Shown: positions 1-5,112 of the stretch, piece by piece
How positions within the stretch are numbered: the first letter of the stretch is position 1
How the letters are laid out: every line of letters starts with the position of its first letter
NCBI GenBank assembly: GCA_913062735.1
Contig: CAJXWI010000125.1
Location: forward strand, 1 to 7,231
Length of the DNA: 7,231 nucleotides
Direction of reading: 5' to 3'
DNA from: an uncultured Arcobacter sp.
Lineage (GTDB): Bacteria > Campylobacterota > Campylobacteria > Campylobacterales > Arcobacteraceae
Notes under the pieces: generated by a model
Database searches by the model: none
Seen by the model: only the letters and a program-made list of their open reading frames with translations
Told to the model about the DNA's origin: nothing
Program-made: the position numbers and the translations under genes

Positions 1-1
1 A

Positions 2-142
2 ATATTTTTATTCGTAATGATGAAATTTTTAGGTCTAAAAAGTTATTTAGTAACTTTAATAGTTTCTGCTTGTGTTGCTACTATTGTTTATGGAATTTTT
101 AAAGTTTTTTTAAAAATACCTTTACCAGAAGGGCTCTTTTGA
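2..142 (+). CDS. tctB: TctB-like small membrane subunit of a tripartite tricarboxylate transporter, C-terminal fragment
   Basis: This open frame enters from the left edge and ends at TGA 140-142, giving the last 46 residues. It shows a hydrophobic stretch (about residues 15-35 of the fragment, SYLVTLIVSACVATIVYGIF) followed by a short end, LKIPLPEGLF. A final transmembrane helix followed by a 'LPxGxl' tail is typical of TctB proteins, the roughly 150-aa four-helix subunit that partners TctA. The position 51 bp upstream of tctA on the same strand fits the usual tctC-tctB-tctA order. The periplasmic binding protein TctC would be expected further upstream, outside the window. The start codon and N-terminus are not visible. 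Identification rests on the tail motif plus the neighbour, so it is good but not independent of tctA. Confidence 0.8.
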   Translation: MFLFVMMKFLGLKSYLVTLIVSACVATIVYGIFKVFLKIPLPEGLF

Positions 143-193
143 AAAGTTTTATAAAAAATCTAAACCAAGAATTTTATTATATAGGAGAAAGCT

Positions 194-1711
194 ATGACAC
201 TTGATTATTTATTAGATGCATTCCAACTAATTTTTAGCACACCATCTAGCTTATTATTTATTATAATAGGAGTAACAGCAGGTATTGTAGTTGGATCTTT
301 ACCTGGACTAACTGCAACTATGGGTTGTGCTTTATTAATTCCTTTTACCTATAGTCTTCCTCCAGTTGAGGGATTGTTATTATTAATGGGAATATTTACA
401 GGTGGAATTTATGGGGGTTCAATTTCTGGAATTCTAATAAGAACCCCAGGAACACCGGCAGCTGCAGCTACCTTACTTGATGGTTATCCTTTAACACAAA
501 AAGGTGAAGGTGGTAAAGCCATTGGTATTGCAACCGTTTCTTCTTTTGTTGGTGGTACTATTGGTGCATTAATTATGGCATTTTTAGCCCCAGAAATTGC
601 ACTTTTTGGTTTACGTTTTGGACCTCCTGAGTTCTTTGCTTTGGCTGTTTTTGGTCTTACTATGATTATTTCAATTTCAGGGGAATCCCTTCTTAAAGGT
701 GCAATTGTAGTTTTAATTGGACTATTGCTTACAACTATTGGTTTTGATCCTTTATCTGGTGTTGCACGTTTTTCTTTTGAAAATGATAACTTATTAGGTG
801 GAATTACATTTATTCCAGTTTTAATTGGTTTATTTGGTTTTGCACAAGTATTTAGAAATGTTGAAACAATGGGCGTTGTTCCACAGGTAAAATCAAAAGT
901 TGGTAGGATTCTTCCAAAACTTAAAGATATTAGAACCCTTCTTCCTACTATGGGTAAGTCTGGAACTATTGGTGCTTTAATGGGAAGTGTTCCTGGACTT
1001 GGTTGTGATGTTGCTGCATTTGTAGCATATGGAGAAGCAAAAAGAACCTCTAAAACACCAGAAGAATTTGGTAAAGGATCGCATGAAGGAATTGCTGCAC
1101 CTGAATCTGCTAATAATGGAGCAGTAGGTGGTGCTATGATTCCAATGTTAACCTTGGGAGTTCCAGGGGATGCAGTAACTGCCGTATTACTTGGGGCTTT
1201 AACAATACATGGACTACAACCTGGGCCTTTATTATTTAAAGATCATATTGATATTGTTTATCCTCTTTTTGCAGGAATGATTTTATGTCAAGTTGTTTTA
1301 TTAATTGTAGGTTTAAGTGGGGCAAAATTATTTGCCAAATTAATTAATATTAATGTGAGTGTATTAACACCTATAATATTTCTTCTGTGTATTACAGGTG
1401 CTTATGCTATGAGATTTTCTTTCTTTGATGTTGGATTAGCTCTAATTGTTGGTATTCTTGCTTATTTTATGGATAAAGCAAAATTTCCTATTTCACCCAT
1501 ATTATTGGCATTAATTCTAGGGCCTATGGCTGAGCAAAATATGAGGCGTGCATTATTAATGTCTCATGATGATCCAAGTATCTTTTTTACTCGACCTATT
1601 AGTGCAGCATTCTTAGCCTTGGCTTTATTTATGGCTATTACTTCTTATAGAAGATTCGTAAAATTAAAAAAAGCCGAAAAAGAATTAGAAGAAAAGCTTC
1701 ATAAGAAGTAA
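194..1711 (+). CDS. tctA: TctA family large transmembrane subunit of a tripartite tricarboxylate transporter
   Basis: This 505-aa inner-membrane protein matches the usual length of TctA (about 500 aa). It is mostly hydrophobic helices. Near the N-terminus is the glycine-rich GSLPGLTATMG loop (34-44), followed by a TPGTPAAAATLLDGYPL segment. A second related loop in the middle reads GSVPGLGCDVAAF and runs on into the conserved region with EGIAAPESANNGAVGG and TLGVPGDAVTAVLLG. These duplicated PGL loops are the family hallmark and are thought to line the transport path. With TctB and a periplasmic TctC it would form a secondary importer for a small carboxylate or similar organic anion, driven by an ion gradient. 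The family is broad (citrate, tartrate, aromatic acids, sulfolactate and others), so the substrate is unknown. The ATG is supported by AGGAG at 183-187, 6 nt upstream. A lysine/glutamate-rich cytoplasmic tail closes the protein. Confidence 0.95.
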   Translation: MTLDYLLDAFQLIFSTPSSLLFIIIGVTAGIVVGSLPGLTATMGCALLIPFTYSLPPVEGLLLLMGIFTGGIYGGSISGILIRTPGTPAAAATLLDGYPLTQKGEGGKAIGIATVSSFVGGTIGALIMAFLAPEIALFGLRFGPPEFFALAVFGLTMIISISGESLLKGAIVVLIGLLLTTIGFDPLSGVARFSFENDNLLGGITFIPVLIGLFGFAQVFRNVETMGVVPQVKSKVGRILPKLKDIRTLLPTMGKSGTIGALMGSVPGLGCDVAAFVAYGEAKRTSKTPEEFGKGSHEGIAAPESANNGAVGGAMIPMLTLGVPGDAVTAVLLGALTIHGLQPGPLLFKDHIDIVYPLFAGMILCQVVLLIVGLSGAKLFAKLININVSVLTPIIFLLCITGAYAMRFSFFDVGLALIVGILAYFMDKAKFPISPILLALILGPMAEQNMRRALLMSHDDPSIFFTRPISAAFLALALFMAITSYRRFVKLKKAEKELEEKLHKK

Positions 1712-1716
1712 AGAAT

Positions 1717-1740
1717 AAAGGGGACTCTCCCCTTTTATTA
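1717..1740 (+). terminator. Intrinsic terminator-like hairpin after tctA
   Basis: A perfect 8-bp stem, AAAGGGGA (1717-1724) with TCCCCTTT (1728-1735), encloses a CTC triloop and runs into TTTTATTA. It starts 5 nt after the tctA stop and is one of the few GC-rich patches in the area, as expected of a Rho-independent terminator. The T-run is short and interrupted, so it may be partial and let some transcription reach the dehydrogenase gene. Confidence 0.7.
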
Positions 1741-1783
1741 CGTAAAAAAATTATCAATACAAATTAAAATTAGGATATAAATA

Positions 1784-2689
1784 ATGTCAAATACACAAAG
1801 AACAAAAATTGGATTCATCGGACTAGGATTAATGGGTTCTGCTATCGTAAACAGACTACAAGATAAAGGTTACTCGTTATGCGTTTCAAGTAGATCTCGT
1901 AATGCAGGAATTGAAAAAGCAGAATCAAGAGGTGCTAAAGTTGCTTCAAATAATGCTGACTTAGCTGCACACGCTGATGTTATTATTATATGTGTGGATA
2001 CATCAAAAGCGGTTGAATCAATTATGTTAGGAAATGAAGGATTAATTGAAGCTCTTAAACCAGGTACTGTTGTAATAGATTTTGGTACATCTTTACCTGA
2101 ATCAACTAAAATACTTGGTGCGAAAATAAAAGAAAAAGGTGCTTCATATATGGATGCTCCATTAGGACGAACTCCTAAACATGCTCTTGATGGTTTATTA
2201 AATATAATGAGTGCAGGAGAAAAAGCTGATTTTGATAAAATTGAACCTGTATTAAATGATATTGGTGAAAATGTATTTCATGTTGGAGCTTTAGGCGCTG
2301 GGCATACCTTAAAGCTAATCAATAACTTCTTTGGAATGACACTAGCAACTGCTATGTCAGAATCATTTGCAGTAGCAGATTTAGCTGGTATTAAAAGAGA
2401 AGATCTTTATAGCATAATGTCAGCAGGACCTCTTCATTCTATGATGATGGATTTTGTAAAATCCAATGCGGTTGATGGTAATACTAAATCTTTAGGTTTC
2501 TCAATTGGAAACGCACATAAAGACCTAGGATACTATGTAAGTATGACTGAATCATTAAACGTTTCATCTGCTATTGCAACGGGAACTAAAGCATCACTTG
2601 GAAGCGCAGTAGACGATGGGAAAGCAAACAATGATGTACCAGATATGGTTACTCATTTTGCACAAGAATTTGCTAAAACGGCAAAATAA
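1784..2689 (+). CDS. NAD(P)-dependent beta-hydroxyacid dehydrogenase, YihU-like (sulfolactaldehyde / succinic semialdehyde reductase type)
   Basis: This 301-aa protein has normal length for the 3-hydroxyisobutyrate dehydrogenase superfamily. The N-terminal Rossmann domain carries GFIGLGLMG (10-18). The C-terminal all-helical domain contains the catalytic lysine in KLINN (K177). The substrate loop at 124-130 is DAPLGRT, not the DAPVSGG of HIBADH or tartronate semialdehyde reductase. DxPxGRT, KLINN and AHKDLG (244-249) all recur in E. coli YihU, which reduces 3-sulfolactaldehyde and succinic semialdehyde. From memory of YihU, R123, N174 and S178 contact the acidic group; here R129 and N180 are kept and the Ser position is G184, so the substrate may differ. 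AGGA at 1772-1775 supports the ATG. The gene lies downstream of tctA beyond a terminator-like hairpin and overlaps the next gene. Direction of reaction and substrate are inferred only. Confidence 0.85.
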   Translation: MSNTQRTKIGFIGLGLMGSAIVNRLQDKGYSLCVSSRSRNAGIEKAESRGAKVASNNADLAAHADVIIICVDTSKAVESIMLGNEGLIEALKPGTVVIDFGTSLPESTKILGAKIKEKGASYMDAPLGRTPKHALDGLLNIMSAGEKADFDKIEPVLNDIGENVFHVGALGAGHTLKLINNFFGMTLATAMSESFAVADLAGIKREDLYSIMSAGPLHSMMMDFVKSNAVDGNTKSLGFSIGNAHKDLGYYVSMTESLNVSSAIATGTKASLGSAVDDGKANNDVPDMVTHFAQEFAKTAK

Positions 2690-3117
2690 TGAGTCATCTT
2701 GACATTGCAAAACAAGCAGTTGAGCTAATTAAACCCTCAATAGAAGAATTATTCAAACGAACAAATAGAAAAGAACTTCATATTGTAATTATGGACCCAA
2801 GGTTAAAACCTTGGGAGTCTTCTTTTTCTGCTGCTATTTTATATGAAGAATCAATTATAAACTCTACATGGGAGAAACCCTTTGATGAGTTTGCAAGAAG
2901 TAAAGCGCAACAAGCTTGGAGAGAAGGTCAAGCAAATATTTTAACACAAGCTGTTCATCCTTCATCTTTACGCGAGGGTGATTTACCCTTTTATGGATCT
3001 TTTGTGTATGGAAATATAGTGGTAGCTTGTAGTGGTGTTGAACAATGGTTTGATATGTTAGTTAGTTCTTGGATTGCAGTGGCTTTTGAACAACTTGTGA
3101 TACATGAAGTTCAATAA
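2689..3117 (+). CDS. Small protein resembling the GlcG/HbpS (DUF336) fold, coupled to the dehydrogenase
   Basis: This 142-aa soluble protein has no signal peptide or membrane helix. Its ATG shares one base with the preceding stop (TAATG at 2687-2691) and it has no strong binding site of its own, so it is probably translated by coupling. The layout recalls GlcG/HbpS proteins: a strand with VIMDPRLKPW (34-43), a helix with FARSKAQQAW, then GDLPFYGSFVYGNIVVACSG and a final helix, which parallels the family's 'GG.Pi...g.vvGaIGVSGG' followed by a helix. The match is weak at residue level: the glycine-rich GVSGG is replaced by CSGVEQ. GlcG-like proteins sit in glycolate, diol and hydroxyacid operons, often with unclear function, some binding haem or cobalamin. 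The tight coupling suggests a role with the dehydrogenase product or substrate. It could instead be an unassigned family; the gene is real but function is unknown. Confidence 0.7.
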   Translation: MSHLDIAKQAVELIKPSIEELFKRTNRKELHIVIMDPRLKPWESSFSAAILYEESIINSTWEKPFDEFARSKAQQAWREGQANILTQAVHPSSLREGDLPFYGSFVYGNIVVACSGVEQWFDMLVSSWIAVAFEQLVIHEVQ

Positions 3118-3151
3118 GACATCTCTTAATTATTAGCACTTATTTACCTCA

Positions 3152-3179
3152 ATTAAATAAGAATTATTTCTTATTTAAT
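3152..3179. repeat. Perfect 12-bp inverted repeat, 35 nt after the GlcG-like gene
   Basis: ATTAAATAAGAA (3152-3163) pairs perfectly with TTCTTATTTAAT (3168-3179) around a TTAT loop. It is almost pure AT and has no following T-run, since GGGAGCTC comes next, so it is not a textbook terminator. It may still end or protect the upstream transcript. Confidence 0.6.
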
Positions 3180-3189
3180 GGGAGCTCAA

Positions 3190-3207
3190 ATCTTTTATAT
3201 AAAAGAT
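3190..3207. repeat. 18-bp perfect palindrome upstream of the universal stress gene
   Basis: ATCTTTTATATAAAAGAT reads the same on both strands with no interrupting spacer. With no loop it is better suited to binding a dimeric regulator than to forming an RNA hairpin. It lies about 82 bp before the start codon at 3289, a reasonable place for an operator or an upstream promoter element. No regulator can be assigned from sequence. Confidence 0.5.
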
Positions 3208-3212
3208 AAAAT

Positions 3213-3253
3213 GTGAATACAGATAATAAATACCCATTATTATCTGTGTTCAT
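3213..3253 (+). repeat. Long stem-loop in the leader region of the universal stress gene
   Basis: ACAGATAATA (3219-3228) pairs perfectly with TATTATCTGT (3238-3247). The stem extends outward through TGAA/TTCA with one T-G wobble between (to 3214/3252), and another G-T pair at 3213/3253. The loop is 9 nt and includes CCC. The element ends 35 nt before the start codon at 3289 and its left arm contains GATAAT, a possible -10. It is therefore either an operator over the promoter or a structured 5' leader. Confidence 0.5.
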
Positions 3254-3288
3254 TAACTTACAACAGATAAAAACGTAAAGGACTATGC

Positions 3289-4137
3289 ATGTATTATAAA
3301 AAACTATTTTTCCCAATTGGTGGGGGAGATGAATTAGAAGAAAGAATTCATGGCGCACTTTTAATAGCAAAAAAACTTAATATAAAATTAGAAGTTTTAA
3401 AGTCAAGCTTAAGAGACAATAATACTCTTTATAAAAGATATGCAATTCCTGGAAAAATCATAAATGAACTTGATCAAATTGTTGAGATGAAGTATAAAGA
3501 AGAAAATGAAATTTTTTTAGAACTATTTAATAAAGTAGCAAAAGACTTAGAAATCAATATTTCATCTGATAATGAAAAGAAAAATACCTTGGTTAATGTA
3601 AAAATATTAGAAGGATTAAGAAGTGACTTAGTAGAACAAGAGTCAAAATTTTGTGATCTTGTTATTGCAGCTGCTCCTCCTTCAGGTCTTACAACAGCAA
3701 CATTTGAAACAGCTGTTCTTAAAAGTGGTAAACCTGTTTTAATGTTTCCAAGAGTTTTAAAAGAATTTTCTACTGATTCAATAATCATTGGATGGAATAA
3801 CTCAACAGAAGCGTCACGTGCACTTACTTCTTCAATCCACTTATTAAAAACGGCTAAAAAAGTACATATTGTTTCATCAATTGAATATATAAAAGACTTA
3901 GATATTATGGAACAACTTATTACTTATTTAAAAGAACATGAAATAGATGCTAGTTATGAAATAATTAAAACGACTAGAATTCCTGGTCAATCTCTATTAA
4001 ATGCAGCAAATGATGGTAGATTTGATTTGATAATAGCAGGAGCATATGGACATAAGGGATTAAAAGAACTTATGTTTGGAGGAGCAACTAGGTATTTACT
4101 TGAAAATACAAGTATTCCTGTTTTTATGTCTCACTAA
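3289..4137 (+). CDS. Tandem-domain universal stress protein (UspA superfamily)
   Basis: This 282-aa cytoplasmic protein is twice the length of a single Usp domain. The first domain (about 1-155) begins with YKKLFFPIGGGDELEERIHG and ends in DLVIAAAPPSG...KPVLMFPR; it has lost the nucleotide-binding glycines. The second (about 163-282) starts DSIIIGWNNSTEASRAL and ends with GAYGHKGLKELMFGG (251-265) before SIPVFMSH. This is close to the ATP-binding pattern G-2x-G-9x-G-(S/T), with G251, G254 and G264 present but glycine (265) in place of Ser/Thr. Family members bind ATP or other ligands and act in stress or starvation survival; the precise job here cannot be read. AAAGGA (3277-3282) lies 6 nt upstream of the ATG. 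An ATG at 3285 is in another frame. The gene appears monocistronic: a 171-bp structured gap precedes it and a convergent gene follows. Confidence 0.88.
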   Translation: MYYKKLFFPIGGGDELEERIHGALLIAKKLNIKLEVLKSSLRDNNTLYKRYAIPGKIINELDQIVEMKYKEENEIFLELFNKVAKDLEINISSDNEKKNTLVNVKILEGLRSDLVEQESKFCDLVIAAAPPSGLTTATFETAVLKSGKPVLMFPRVLKEFSTDSIIIGWNNSTEASRALTSSIHLLKTAKKVHIVSSIEYIKDLDIMEQLITYLKEHEIDASYEIIKTTRIPGQSLLNAANDGRFDLIIAGAYGHKGLKELMFGGATRYLLENTSIPVFMSH

Positions 4138-4146
4138 ATAGATTTA

Positions 4147-4188
4147 CGAAGCGACGAATAAAACTACTCTAATTTCGAAGCTTCGCTT
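4147..4188. repeat. GC-richer dyad in the gap between two convergent genes
   Basis: AAGCGA (4149-4154) can pair with TCGCTT (4183-4188), and a separate 10-bp palindrome CGAAGCTTCG sits at 4176-4185; CGAAGC also occurs as a direct repeat at 4147 and 4176. This is the GC-richest patch in the 71-bp gap between the stress gene and the regulator gene. It could serve as a bidirectional transcription end. There is no clear T-run, so this is tentative. Confidence 0.3.
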
Positions 4189-4208
4189 AAAAGTACGAAC
4201 TCAAGAAT

Positions 4209-4934
4209 TTATACATTTGTCACTTTATCACTAAATAACATAATTTTATGTTTATACATATCTGATTTTATCACTAAATCAGAGTATTCAACTGCTTTTC
4301 CTTTTTTATCAGAAGACAATCGATGCAGAGATAAAACAGGTGTTCCTTCTTTAATCTCAAGTTTTTTTGCTTCAGATTTATTAGCAGCTTTTGCTTCAAC
4401 CGTTTCTTCGGCTGTAAAAAACTCAATATTGTATTCTTTTTTTAAGTAGGTGTATAATGAATCTTCATCTAATTTATGTTCTATATTAGGAACAGTATTA
4501 ATATCAAAGTAATTAATCATTAATGCAAAAGGAATTTTATTTAGTAACCTAGTTCTTCTAATACAGATAAGCGTTTCACATTTTAGTAAATTTTTTACAA
4601 AATGTTCATCTTTTATAATTTCAAAGGTTATAGATTTAGTACTTAAGAATTTGTTTTGTTTCGCAAGTCTTTGTGTTAAAGAACCAATAGCATTTGCATC
4701 GTAAAGAATTTTCTCTTCTTTTACAAAGGTACCTTTTCCTTGTTTTTTAACAACAACATTACTTCTTTCTAATTCTTCAATAGCTTTACGTACAGTAATA
4801 CGTGAAACCTTATACATGGCTTCTAACTTACCTTCAGCAGGGATAAGGTCATTTACTTTGTAATTTCGTTGGATGTCTTCTAAAAGTTTTTCTTTTAATT
4901 GAAGATAAAGAGGTATACCATTTTTTATAAACAA
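4209..4934 (-). CDS. GntR-family transcriptional regulator, HutC type with UTRA ligand-binding domain
   Basis: The 241-aa protein has an N-terminal winged helix-turn-helix (about 8-72): PLYLQLKEKLLEDI, then IPAEGKLEAMYKVSRITVRKAI with the recognition helix near 43-55, and the wing QGKGTFV (65-71). A UTRA effector domain follows (about 80-237), with RTRLLNKIPFALMINYF (127-143) and the conserved end HRLSSDKKGKAVEYSDLVIKS. Such proteins are usually repressors released by a pathway metabolite, often a sugar phosphate or small acid. The start is TTG at 4932-4934. An in-frame TGA lies only one codon upstream, so no longer form exists, and AAAGGA at 4943-4948 is 8 nt away. The gene lies just downstream of glpD on the same strand, with its own promoter-like sequence in the 178-bp gap. 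A motif shared with the glpD and glpS promoters suggests it regulates glycerol use and itself; that is inference. Confidence 0.9.
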   Translation of the reverse strand: MFIKNGIPLYLQLKEKLLEDIQRNYKVNDLIPAEGKLEAMYKVSRITVRKAIEELERSNVVVKKQGKGTFVKEEKILYDANAIGSLTQRLAKQNKFLSTKSITFEIIKDEHFVKNLLKCETLICIRRTRLLNKIPFALMINYFDINTVPNIEHKLDEDSLYTYLKKEYNIEFFTAEETVEAKAANKSEAKKLEIKEGTPVLSLHRLSSDKKGKAVEYSDLVIKSDMYKHKIMLFSDKVTNV

Positions 4935-4942
4935 AAGTCATA

Positions 4943-4948
4943 TCCTTT
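4943..4948 (-). promoter_or_regulatory. Ribosome binding site that fixes the TTG start of the gntR-type gene
   Basis: On the minus strand AAAGGA is followed by 8 nt and then TTG (4934-4932). An ATG at 4941-4939 is only 1 nt from the same site and in the wrong frame, leading to a short dead-end reading frame. The TTG is the only start that gives the full winged helix. Confidence 0.7.
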
Positions 4949-4953
4949 TAAAT

Positions 4954-4974
4954 ACTAGTAACAAAAACTAGTAA
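4954..4974. repeat. Tandem ACTAGTAA elements in the gntR leader
   Basis: ACTAGTAA occurs at 4954-4961 and again at 4967-4974, a 13-bp period, separated by CAAAA. Because ACTAGT is itself a palindrome, the pair also forms a dyad. The pair lies just upstream of the gntR ribosome binding site and downstream of its probable -10, inside the presumed leader. It could be an extra operator or a translation control element, or chance. Confidence 0.4.
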
Positions 4975-5008
4975 AATTATTTGTGTTTTACTACTATTGA
5001 TACTTAAG

Positions 5009-5028
5009 TCATGACATTATAACATTAT
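5009..5028 (-). promoter_or_regulatory. Candidate GntR operator with -10 box, gntR promoter
   Basis: On the minus strand this reads ATAATGTTATAATGTCATGA. It shares the TTATAATGT core and its flanks with sites before glpD and the glpS-like gene. TATAAT at 5021-5016 is a perfect -10 for gntR, putting the transcript start near 5009 and giving a leader of about 75 nt. A repressor bound here would block RNA polymerase, which would mean autoregulation. No good -35 is visible, as is common in Campylobacterota. Part of the similarity may reflect the -10 box alone. Confidence 0.5.
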
Positions 5029-5059
5029 TTATTTACTATAAGATATTTTTACTTCTAGA

Positions 5060-5093
5060 GTGTATTTAAATTTATATATTTTTTTAAATACAC
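5060..5093 (-). repeat. 11-bp perfect inverted repeat just after glpD, possible terminator
   Basis: GTGTATTTAAA (5060-5070) pairs with TTTAAATACAC (5083-5093) across a 12-nt AT-only loop. It begins 20 nt after the glpD stop and upstream of the gntR promoter, a sensible place to end the glpD transcript. No T-run follows on the minus strand, so intrinsic termination is uncertain. Confidence 0.45.
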
Positions 5094-5112
5094 CTATTTA
5101 CGCACTTGTTTT

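Noticed and set aside
3164..3370. 68-aa minus-strand open frame over the stress-gene leader
   Set aside because: It overlaps the structured intergenic region and the start of the real stress gene, has a low-complexity hydrophobic translation, and shows no recognisable domain.
3474..3788. 104-aa minus-strand open frame inside the universal stress gene
   Set aside because: It lies entirely within a convincing Usp reading frame on the other strand and its serine/phenylalanine-rich translation is typical of an antisense shadow.
4939..4941. Minus-strand ATG as start of the GntR-type regulator
   Set aside because: It is out of frame with the winged-helix protein and only 1 nt from the ribosome binding site; the TTG at 4934 is the only workable start.
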